A program made the position numbers and the translations under genes. A DNA stretch of 54,627 nt from Chloroflexota bacterium (GTDB taxonomy: Bacteria; Chloroflexota; UBA6077). The stretch lies in NCBI GenBank assembly GCA_021845945.1, contig JAJZRD010000001.1, forward strand, positions 1 to 54,627, in the 5' to 3' direction. Shown here piece after piece: positions 25,761 to 33,900 of this stretch. The notes beneath the pieces were generated by a model, which ran no database searches, had not been told where the DNA came from, and worked only from the letters and a program-made list of their open reading frames with translations. How positions within the stretch are numbered: the stretch's first letter is position 1; the number at the start of each line of letters is the position of its first letter.

Positions 25761-25790
25761 ATTATTGGATTGCGGAGGTTGCCTTGTCAA
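25761..25790 (-). promoter_or_regulatory. Strong sigma70-type promoter of the Liv/UroD operon
   Basis: On the minus strand a consensus TTGACA (25790-25785) is followed after 18 bases by AATAAT (25766-25761). It is the best promoter match seen in the window and lies about 235 bases before the binding-protein start codon. The GntR gene ends 30 bases upstream of it, so that regulator is a natural candidate to act here. Confidence 0.65.
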
Positions 25791-25820
25791 GAGAGCAGCC
25801 GCTTCCCGGAGGGGCTGGGA

Positions 25821-26639
25821 CTAGCGGGGAAGCACACCACCCGTGGGAGAGATCGTGGCGTCGGGCGGTACGGCGCGATCCGGCGTCGGGGCCTTCGGGT
25901 GGCCGTCCAAGAGAGGGTAGTGGGACTGCCGGAGGGAGCGGCTTCGATTCGCCATCATGTCGTCGTTGAAGTAGGCGATGTGGCTCTTCATTCGCCGTTC
26001 CGCCACCTCCGGCTGCCGGGTCCGGATCGCCTCGAAGATGCCGCCGATGTCGGACAGCACTTTCTGGTAGAGCCCCGGGCTGATGAAGCCGTAGGCCTCT
26101 CGCATGGCCCGAGTGATGGCCTTCATGGTAGCGACGCTCGGGCGGTTGCCGGAGCACTCCGCCAGGGCCCAGTGAAACTCCATCTCCTCGGCCAGGAAGA
26201 TGCTCCAGGGGGTCGCGGCCTCCGCCAGTTCCGCCAACCGCCTCAGCCGCCTCTCCAGCAGCTGTAGCTTCTCCTCGTCGGCTCGCAAGGCCGCCCAGTA
26301 GGCCGTTCCCCCCTCCAGCCGCTCTCGGAATTCGGCCAGCTCGGCCAGGGATACCCCCTCGAGGGAGAGCAGCAACATCAGGGACTCGGCCACCGTGTCC
26401 GAGGTGGCGTGGGAGACGAAGGCGCCCCCGGTGGCCCCGGGGCGGATCGTGATCAGGTCGGCTTTCTCCAAGACCCTCAGCGCCTCCATGATGGCGGCGC
26501 GGCTGACCTGAAACAGCTCCTTCAGCTCCCGCTGGGAGGGCAGTCGATCGCCAGGGCGCAGGCGGCCCTCCACTATTGCCTCGCGGATCTGGCAGACCAC
26601 ATCCTCGAAAGCGCGCTTGGGGGCGGCTTTGTGAAACAT
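25821..26639 (-). CDS. GntR/FadR-family transcriptional regulator with FCD domain
   Basis: 272 residues. Residues ~8-75 are the GntR winged helix (VVCQIREAIVEGRLRPGDRLPSQRELKELFQVSRAAIMEALRVLE... is the standard layout, here seen across 14-60). The remainder is an all-helical FCD effector domain with the metal-binding histidine pattern (EFHWALAECSGN, then HIAYF). A 40-residue Pro-rich C-terminal tail is extra. It is encoded between pdxA and the Liv operon, all minus strand; control of one or both is likely but not shown. TTGACA on the minus strand at 26724-26719 is a probable -35 for this gene. Confidence 0.9.
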   Translation of the reverse strand: MFHKAAPKRAFEDVVCQIREAIVEGRLRPGDRLPSQRELKELFQVSRAAIMEALRVLEKADLITIRPGATGGAFVSHATSDTVAESLMLLLSLEGVSLAELAEFRERLEGGTAYWAALRADEEKLQLLERRLRRLAELAEAATPWSIFLAEEMEFHWALAECSGNRPSVATMKAITRAMREAYGFISPGLYQKVLSDIGGIFEAIRTRQPEVAERRMKSHIAYFNDDMMANRSRSLRQSHYPLLDGHPKAPTPDRAVPPDATISPTGGVLPR

Positions 26640-26826
26640 GATTTGGTCCGATCCCTCAGCGATGTGCCGGACGGCAAAGACGGCAAGCAGGCCAAAGAGT
26701 ATGCTTAAACGGGCTAACTGTCAATCCCGGGGTGATTGGTGGGACGTCGGCAGGGCGGCGGTTGTGTTGCGACGCGTTGACATTCGATGATGGGACGGAC
26801 CGCGCCGCGGCCATCGACCTCAGCTG

Positions 26827-27828
26827 TTACCGGCGGAACAGTGGGGCGTACTCCGCCGCCACCCGGATGGACTCCTCCATGCCCACCGCGCTGGCAATCC
26901 CCTTCCAGGCGATGTCGAAGGCCGTCCCATGGTCCACCGAGGTCCTCAGGAAGGGTAGGCCCAGGGTCACGCTGACGGTGCGCTCGAAATCCACCGTCTT
27001 GGCGGCGATGTGCCCCTGGTCGTGGTAGAGGGAGAGGACCGCGTCGAACTTCCCTCTCCGGTTTAGGAAGAAGACGGAATCGGCCGGAACCGGGCCGGCG
27101 ACGTCCATGCCCCGTCGCCGTGCTTCCTCCACGGCAGGGGCGATCTGCCGGATCTCCTCCATGCCGAAGAGGCCTCCCTCCCCCCCATGAGGATTCAGGG
27201 CCGCCACCGCGATGCGAGGCTTGGCGATGCCCAGCCGCCGCAGCTCTCGATCGGCATGCTGAAGTCCCTGGAGCACCAGCTCGGTCGTGACCTGGCGGCA
27301 GGCTTCCGCCAGGGGTACGTGACGGGTGAGGAAGAAGATTCTCATGTTCTCCAGGGCGAACATGGTCATCGGGTGCGGGCTGTCGGTCAGTTTGGCCAGC
27401 ATCTCGGTGTGGTCGATGTAGGGGACGCCGCCGGCTTTCAGCGCCTCCTTGTTGATGGGTGCCGTGGCGATGGCGTCGATGGTGCCGGCCATGGCCATCT
27501 CGATGGCCCTCTGGACGTACTGGAAGGCCGCCCTGCCCGCCACCGGCTGGGCCACACCGGGAACCAGGCTGTCGAAATCGAGGTTGGCCAGGTCGATCAG
27601 CTCCAGGGTGCCGGAGGAGAAGATCCCGTGGGCGGGGTTCTGAATGGGGTGGACCGAGAGCGAAGACCCCACCAGCTTCAGGGCCGCCCTCACTACCGGG
27701 GCGCTGCCTATCACCACCAGCCGGGCCCGTCCGTGGAGGGATTCCTGGGCCAATGCGCGGGCAACGATCTCCGGGCCGACCCCCGCCGGGTCGCCGAGGG
27801 TCACTCCGATCAAGGGTCGGTTTTCCAT
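26827..27828 (-). CDS. pdxA: 4-hydroxythreonine-4-phosphate dehydrogenase (PdxA/PdxA2 family)
   Basis: 333 residues, full length. Family hallmarks: IGVTLGDPAGVGPEIVARAL at the N terminus, APINKEALKAGG, the metal-binding HTEMLAKLT, AALNPHGGEGG and YHDQGHIAAK. The enzyme oxidises 4-phosphohydroxy-L-threonine in pyridoxal phosphate synthesis. The PdxA2 subgroup instead acts on D-threonate or D-erythronate phosphates in sugar-acid breakdown. No other PLP-synthesis gene is nearby and a GntR regulator follows, so a catabolic PdxA2 role is as likely as vitamin synthesis. GGAGG lies ten bases before the ATG. Confidence 0.92.
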   Translation of the reverse strand: MENRPLIGVTLGDPAGVGPEIVARALAQESLHGRARLVVIGSAPVVRAALKLVGSSLSVHPIQNPAHGIFSSGTLELIDLANLDFDSLVPGVAQPVAGRAAFQYVQRAIEMAMAGTIDAIATAPINKEALKAGGVPYIDHTEMLAKLTDSPHPMTMFALENMRIFFLTRHVPLAEACRQVTTELVLQGLQHADRELRRLGIAKPRIAVAALNPHGGEGGLFGMEEIRQIAPAVEEARRRGMDVAGPVPADSVFFLNRRGKFDAVLSLYHDQGHIAAKTVDFERTVSVTLGLPFLRTSVDHGTAFDIAWKGIASAVGMEESIRVAAEYAPLFRR

Positions 27829-27848
27829 AGAGTCCGTACCTCCGCCAC

Positions 27849-28034
27849 TCAGACTACCAGAAAGCCCTCAGGGGTCTCGGAGATGGAGAGCTCGAGCCTC
27901 TGTCCTGGCTGGAGGGAGAGGCCCCTCCCACCTTCGGGGAGTTGAACCACCACCGGCATGCCGATGAGCGGACCGCGGACCGCGTTGAGGCGCCATTTCC
28001 CTGCGAAGGCGAGGCGAGCCCAGTTGTAGGCCAT
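27849..28034 (-). CDS. Hypothetical 61-residue protein upstream of pdxA
   Basis: An ATG at 28034 with AGGAAG eight bases upstream opens a 61-residue frame ending 20 bases before pdxA. The product starts MAYNWARLAFAGKWRLN and continues with alternating hydrophobic/polar strands (GMPVVVQLPEGG, QRLELSISETPEGFLVV), consistent with a small beta-barrel or SpoVT/PilZ-like fold. No family recognised. Third positions are GC-rich like its neighbours, which favours real coding. Confidence 0.45.
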   Translation of the reverse strand: MAYNWARLAFAGKWRLNAVRGPLIGMPVVVQLPEGGRGLSLQPGQRLELSISETPEGFLVV

Positions 28035-28115
28035 CTCGAGTACTTCCTGCCGCAGGCATCCGAGGTAACGTGTGTGCTTGGGGAGACCCCAAACCCCGCC
28101 AGTCGTTGCACCCTG

Positions 28116-28141
28116 GGCTAGCCGCCGCGCGGCGGCTAGCC
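28116..28141. terminator. Perfect 26-bp palindrome at the end of the SDR gene
   Basis: GGCTAGCCGCCGC is followed at once by its exact reverse complement. The palindrome includes the SDR stop codon (TAG at 28138-28136) and would form a very stable hairpin in the transcript just behind it, a likely terminator or mRNA-stabilising structure. No T run follows on either strand. Confidence 0.55.
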
Positions 28142-28948
28142 GATGTTGTCCTCGCCCCCGTCGACCCCCAGGACGTTGCCGGTCAGCCAGTAGGTGCCCG
28201 GGTCGCACAACACCCCGATGGCCGCCGCTACGTCCTCCGGTCGGGTCATACGGCCCATAGGGTTGCGGGTGATGGCCTCGTGCGCCAGCTTCTCGTAGCC
28301 CGGGATCGCGCGTGAGGCGGGGGTGTCGGTGACACCGGCTCGGACGGCGTTGACGGTGACGCCCCTACCTGCCAGCTCCACCGCCAGCTGCCGTACGTGG
28401 GCCTCCAAGCAGGCCTTGGCCGCCGAGACGGCCCCGTAGCTGGCCCAGACACGGTGAGAGCCGGAGCTGGTCATGGCGAAGACCCGGCTGTTGTTCTCGA
28501 GGAGGTCCCGGCCCACCAGGCCCTGGGTCCAGTAGACCAGGCTGTTGGCCATGACGTCCAGGGTCATCTCCATCTGGGACTGCTTGATGGCCTGCTTCGG
28601 GTCGTCGGCGACGAACTCGCCGAGGGAGCCGAAGGCCAAGGAGTGCAAGAGGACGCGCACCTTCTTGCGGTTGCCGGTCTCAGCCAGCCTGGCCTGGATG
28701 GCGTCCAGCACCTCGGCTCGCCTGTCCGCGCTGGCCGCGTTGGTGTTGAAGAACTGGACCTTTCGCCCCATGCCCTCGATCTCGGCTGCCAGCGCCTGGG
28801 CCTTGGGCAGAGTCGACGATCGATCCAGGTGAACGCCGAAGATGTTCATCCCCCTTCGGGCGAGCTCCAACGCCACTGCCGCGCCGAATCCGCTCGACGC
28901 CCCGAGGATGAGGGCCCAGCTACCAGAGAACGACTCCTGTTCCGTCAC
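28136..28948 (-). CDS. SDR-family enoyl-ACP reductase-like protein (FabL/FabI type)
   Basis: 270 residues from the GTG at 28948, which has AGGAAGG eight bases upstream; a GTG three codons earlier is in frame. The nucleotide-binding motif is LGASSGFGAAVA, and the catalytic segment is YGAVSAAK, i.e. Tyr-x6-Lys, the spacing of enoyl-ACP reductases rather than the Tyr-x3-Lys of ordinary SDRs. GRGVTVNAVRAGVTDTPA and a C-terminal GNVLGVDGG follow as in FabL. It would reduce enoyl-ACP in fatty-acid synthesis, or a related enoyl thioester. Transcribed toward pdxA but separated by the palindrome. Confidence 0.8.
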   Translation of the reverse strand: MTEQESFSGSWALILGASSGFGAAVALELARRGMNIFGVHLDRSSTLPKAQALAAEIEGMGRKVQFFNTNAASADRRAEVLDAIQARLAETGNRKKVRVLLHSLAFGSLGEFVADDPKQAIKQSQMEMTLDVMANSLVYWTQGLVGRDLLENNSRVFAMTSSGSHRVWASYGAVSAAKACLEAHVRQLAVELAGRGVTVNAVRAGVTDTPASRAIPGYEKLAHEAITRNPMGRMTRPEDVAAAIGVLCDPGTYWLTGNVLGVDGGEDNIG

Positions 28949-29059
28949 TACCGCCACCTTCCTACCTACGCCTTAGCCGTTGGCGGCCGGACGAAGATCC
29001 GGCCGCCAACGGCGCGATCTTCCAGGGTTCCCGACCACCAACTTGCTCGCCAGCAGACT

Positions 29060-29741
29060 TTAAGGTATGGGTGGGGTGGTGTCAATGGGCAGCGCCAGGT
29101 AGAAGCTGGTGCCCTTCCCGGGCTCGCTCTCCACCCAAACCCGGCCACCGTGGGCCTCGGCGATGAGCCGGGTGATGTACAGCCCCAACCCCTCGGAGCT
29201 TCTCTTCGTCTTGACCCGGTAGAAACGCTGGAACAGGTGGGGCAGGACCTCCAGGGGGATCCCTTCGCCCTGGTTGGATACCGTGATGATTGCATCGGCT
29301 TCTCGCCGGTCCAACAGCAGGAGAACCGTGGATCCGAAGAGATTCGTTCAGTAGAGCTTCGTACCGGGTCAAGACGTCCAGATCGATCTCGCTCCCGAAG
29401 GCCCACGTCGCGTCACCTGCGCCCCTGAGGCCGGCGAAGCCCGCGTCCAGAGCCTGCTGGGTCGCCGACCGCAGGGCCGCGATGGTCTGATCTGGATCGA
29501 ACCTGCCCGAGGCGGAGTAGCTGCGTGGCTCCGACACCAGCAGCAGGCCTCCCCCTTGCCTCTCTCGAGGGACGTCGACGCCCGCCGATGCCAGGGCAGC
29601 CGCAAGTCTCTCGATGTCCGGATCCTCGGCGACGTAGATGCATCTCTCGCCTCGGGCCAATCCCTCCCGAAAGAAGGCCACGAGGGCCGCCAGTTGATCG
29701 CCGGTGTCCTCGTAGATCTGGCAGAGATGGTCGCCCTGTCA
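29060..29741 (-). pseudogene. Decayed MEDS-domain sensor histidine kinase
   Basis: The upstream part (about 29741-29350) reads DHLCQIYEDTGDQLAALVAFFREGL...CIYVAEDPD, the start of a MEDS sensory domain with its H-x-C motif, but an in-frame TGA stands immediately before it and no start codon is present. In the middle of the sequence (about 29310-29350) the reading frame changes to LLLDRREADAIITVSNQGEGIP...FQRFYR...GLGLYITRLIAEAHGGRVWV, the N/G1/G2 boxes of a HATPase_c domain. The phosphoacceptor (HisKA) domain and the end of MEDS are missing, so at least one internal deletion with frameshift and a lost 5' end are needed. Not functional as a kinase. Confidence 0.75.
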
Positions 29742-30253
29742 AGCCGGGTGTGGGCGAATGCACTGGACGGATTCGACATGTTGCGCTTGGCGTGTTATAC
29801 TATGCGATACCTGCTGCGGCGGGGCGCAGCGGAAGCGCAACACCTCACAGGATTTCCCCAATGGAGTTCGCTCCGACTCATGCTGGTACCTCGAAGAGCC
29901 AGTGTGGGCTGTTTCGACCGATTCGCGGTTGCCCGCGAGAGCGCGGACGTCTCTCATCCGATCAACGGTGATCCTTTAGGCAGACCCCGTAAGAAGTCGT
30001 CACCTGCCCCCTGAGTGGAACGGCTGGTCGGTTGCCTTTAAGCCTTCTGCGGTGTGCCCGCGGCCACCCTTGCCGTGCTGCCCGCTGGAGCCGTCGTTCT
30101 GCGCATCCTAGCAATGCCCCTGGCGGCCTCTGGTTGAGAGGAACGAACGACTGAAGTCGTTACTTCGAGGTCAAATGCCCTGCTCTTGGCGGAGGGTCGC
30201 GGTTCGGCTCTTGCCTGGACTGGGCTGCACATCATCTCGAGAAAGGATCTGCC
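29742..30253. other. Gene-poor stretch upstream of the cold-shock-domain gene
   Basis: No convincing coding frame or RNA gene is visible in these 512 bases. There is an extended -10-like TGTTATACT on the plus strand at about 29802-29810, with no good -35 and no gene within 400 bases, and one REP-like inverted repeat at 30146-30161. Base composition is less GC-biased than the flanks. Confidence 0.5.
30146..30161. repeat. Inverted repeat AACGACT-GA-AGTCGTT
   Basis: A perfect 7-bp inverted repeat with a two-base centre, in the gene-poor stretch. Units of the form (A)ACGACTGAAGTCGTT(AC) recur between genes in many bacterial genomes as I recall, so this is probably a dispersed REP-like copy rather than a local operator. 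Confidence 0.4.
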
Positions 30254-30847
30254 GTGCTAGATCAATCTCCCAATAGCGACCACGGCGAGCAGAGGAAGCC
30301 CCCGCAGCGGCGAAGCGATGGCTACCAGGCGCCCGGTCGGTCCAAGAAGCCGTCGCCGGCTTCTTTTTCGGAGGGAAAGGAGCCGCCCAAGCGAAAGGGG
30401 GCCGTCGTAAACCGTAGAGGTCCCTCCGAGATCGATCGGGCCCTTCGGATGAGCCAGGCGATGAACGCCCGGCCCGGCGCCTCGGATCGTAAGGTGGCCG
30501 AGGGCTCGACCTCGCGGGGAATCGTGGTTCGCATCGATCGGGCAAAGGGGTATGGCTTCCTGGTCGATTCGGCGGGGGAGCAGCGCTTCTTCCACCGCTC
30601 CGCCGTCCTGGACGGTGGCTTCGCCGGCCTAAAGGAGCAGCAGACCGTGGAGTTCGAGGCCCGCGGCGACGAGCGCGGCGCACGAGCCATCAAGGTGCGG
30701 CCCTCCAACGGCCCCGCTCCCGCAACCAAAGCGCCCCAGCGTCCCCAGTCTTCGCCTAAGGCCCCCAGGGCGGCGGGCTGGCGATCGGACCTGATGCCCT
30801 TCCGCAATGGGGCTACCCCTCCCCCGGCCGGCCGCAGGAGGAGCTAG
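30254..30847 (+). CDS. Cold-shock-domain protein with basic disordered flanks
   Basis: 197 residues, GTG start with AAAGGAT upstream. Residues ~88-149 are a cold-shock domain with RNP1-like KGYGFL (98-103) and RNP2-like RFFHRS (111-116), followed by the usual VEFEARGDERGARAIKV strands. The ~85 residues before it and ~48 after are Pro/Arg/Lys/Ser-rich and probably disordered, which is unlike the 67-residue CspA proteins. It should bind single-stranded RNA or DNA. It is followed 64 bases later by the macroglobulin gene in the same direction. Confidence 0.85.
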   Translation: MLDQSPNSDHGEQRKPPQRRSDGYQAPGRSKKPSPASFSEGKEPPKRKGAVVNRRGPSEIDRALRMSQAMNARPGASDRKVAEGSTSRGIVVRIDRAKGYGFLVDSAGEQRFFHRSAVLDGGFAGLKEQQTVEFEARGDERGARAIKVRPSNGPAPATKAPQRPQSSPKAPRAAGWRSDLMPFRNGATPPPAGRRRS

Positions 30848-30911
30848 CTCGGAACCTTCTGCCTCCCTGGCTCGTTATTCCAGGTAGAACGTCCCAAAAG
30901 GGAGGCTACCG

Positions 30912-33900
30912 ATGAATCGACGAGCGATCGGCGTAGGAGCTCTGCTGGCTGTCCTCGTGCTTCTGCTATTGGCCGGCTATCTCAGGGGGGATCTCCTGGA
31001 ACCGGGCCCCATGGCAGGAGCTGCGTCCCCCGTCCCGACCTCCAACGGTGGTCGGGAGGACCGGGTGGACGGCTACCTGGCGATCGCCCCCCGAACCCTG
31101 CGATCCGGGCAGAGCGAGGCGGTCTCCGTGTCGCTCTTCCGGGGGGAGAAACCGGCCAACGGCACGGTGCGGTTGGCCCTCCTCAGAGATGGAAAGGAGG
31201 TGGCAGCCACCTCCGCCTACCTGGAGGGACGCAACTACCTGAAGCTCTCGGTGCCCGGGCTGCCGGAAGGCGACTATCGGCTGCAGCTCAGCGGCAACGG
31301 CTTCCAGACGGAGTCCCCGGTGCGAGTGGAGGAGGGCACCCTCCTCTTCGTCGAGAGCGACAAGCCGATCTACAAGCCGGGCCAGACCCTTCACCTCCGT
31401 GCTCTGACCCTGGATCCACAGCTGAAACCTCTCGCGGCCCCCGTTACCCTCGAGGTCATGGATGCCAAGGGGCTGAAGGTCTTCAAGCGGGACCTCACCA
31501 CCGACGAGTACGGCATGGCCTCTCTGGATCTACCCCTCTCCACCGAGCCCAACCTGGGGGTGTGGAAGGTGACGGCTACCTCCGGTAAGCGCTCGAGCCA
31601 GCTGGACGTGCGGGTCGAGCGGTACGTGCTCCCCAAGTACGAGGTCAAGGTGGAGCTGCCAAAGGACTGGGTCCTGGCGGGGGACGCCATCTCCGGGACC
31701 GTCGGCGCCGAGTACAGCTACGGCAAACCGGTGCAGGGCGAGGTGCAGATCCGAGCCATGCGCTACGTAGGGAGCTGGCAGGAGTTCGCCAACGTCACCA
31801 GGAGCCTGGACGGCAAGGTGGACTTCCAGCTGCCGGCCGTGAACTACGTGAGCGGGGTACCGGCCGCCGGGGGGATGGGCAACGTCCAGCTGGAGGTGAC
31901 GGTACGGGAGAAATCCACCGGCCACGAGGAGAAGAGCACCAAGCTGCTCACGGTGGCGGCGAGTCCGGTCGTGTTGAAGGTGATCCCGGAGGCTGTGGCC
32001 TTCAAGCCCTCGCTGCCGCTCTCGCTGCTGGTGGTGGCCGAGACGCCCGATAAGAAGCCGGCAGAGGCGGACGTCCGGCTGGATTTCACCTACACCAAGA
32101 AGGATTTCAACGCCACACAGGAGACTCGCCAGCTCTCGGTGAAGGGGGGCAGGGCCATGGTTCAGATCACCCCTCCCGCCGATGCCATCTCCATGACGGT
32201 GGGCGCCAGCGGGGGAAAGGCCTTCACCTCCCTGTCCCTGCAGTCCTCCTACTCTCCCACCGGCAGCTTCGTCCAGGTGGAGCAGGTGAGCCAGGGGGCG
32301 CTCAAGGTGGGGGACACGGCCAGATTCCACGTGGCCTCCACCAAACAGGCGAGCAACTTCTACTACGAGCTGCTGTCCCGAGGGAAGGTGGTGTTCTCCA
32401 GCTTCTCTACCTCACCCGATCTCCAGGTCCACCTGACCCCGGCCATGGCTCCCAGCGCTCGTCTCCTGGTGTATCAACTGCTACCCAACTCCGAGGTGGC
32501 GGCGGATTACCTGCCCTTCGCCGTTCAGGGCGACTACCCGCAGAAGATCCAGGTCGGCTTCGATCGGGAGGAGGCGAAGCCCGGCGAGCAGGTAGCGATC
32601 AACCTGCAGACGGAGGGGCCGGCCAGGGTGGGACTGGCGGCCGTGGACCGCTCGGTGTTCATCCTGGCGGAGAACCGGGTCAACCTGCAGCAGCTGTTCG
32701 ACGAACTGGAGAAGCTGTACCAGAAGCCCCAAGCCGAGCTGCACGAGGCGCGGCCCCTCGATAAGGTGGTCTCTCGGGGTGCCAAGGAGGTCTTCGCCGA
32801 CGCCGGCGTCGTGGTGTTGAGCAACCGGCAGCTGCCCCAGGGCCAGGAGTACCAGTCACCCATGAGAAGGCTGGGCGCCGTCCCGGCGGGTGCCATGGAG
32901 GGCGGGAGGGCCGCGATGCCGATGGCGGCGGCCCCTGCCGCCAGCGCGCCGGCCGCAGCAAAGGTAGCCCAGGACGCGACCGGTGCCGGCGGGCTGATGG
33001 AGCTGCAGCGGGTCCGCCAGTTCTTCCCCGAGACCTGGATTTGGGACACCCTCAACACGGACTCGGTGGGGAAGGCCTCCAAAGGATACGTGGCCCCGGA
33101 CAGCATCACCACCTGGATGCTGCGGGCGGTGGCCCTCTCCAAGCAGGCCGGCCTGGGGATATCCGAGGCGCAGCTCAGGGTGCTGCAGCCCTTCTTCCTC
33201 TCGATGGATCTACCCTATTCCGCCATCCGGGGCGAGCAGTTCCCCGTGAAGGTGGCTCTGTACAACTATCAGAACACGACCGAGCAGTTCGTGGTGGAGT
33301 TGGAGAAGGCCGACTGGTTCGAGCTGCTGGACCAACCCAGCAAGACCGTGCAGGTAGGAGCCAACGATCTGGGATCGGCCTCCTTCACCATCCGCCCGAA
33401 GCAGCTGGGCACCAACAAGCTGAAGGCGACCGCTCGCTCGCGCTCCTCGGCCGATGGGGTGGTGAAGGATCTGATCGTCGAGCCCGAGGGGGTTGCCCGG
33501 GAGAGCGTGGAGAACCTGGTCCTCTCGGCGGGATCTGGCCGGCGGATGGATCTCTCGATACCCTTCGGCGTCGTCCAGGGCTCTGCCCGCGCCTACCTGG
33601 CCCTCACGGGCAGCTACCTGACCCAGACTATCCAGGGACTGGAGGGACTGCTTCAGATGCCCTTCGGATGTGGCGAGCAGAACATGATCCTCTTCGCCCC
33701 CAACGTCTACGTCGCCGACTATCTCAAGGAGAGCGGCCAGATGAAACCGGAGGTGATGGCCAAGGCGGAGCAGTTGATGATCACCGGCTACCAGCGGGAG
33801 CTAACCTACCGGCGATCGGACGGAAGCTTCTCCGCATTCGGCAACCAGGACCAGGTGGGGAGCCTCTGGCTGACCGCCTTCGTCATGAAGACCTTCGCCC

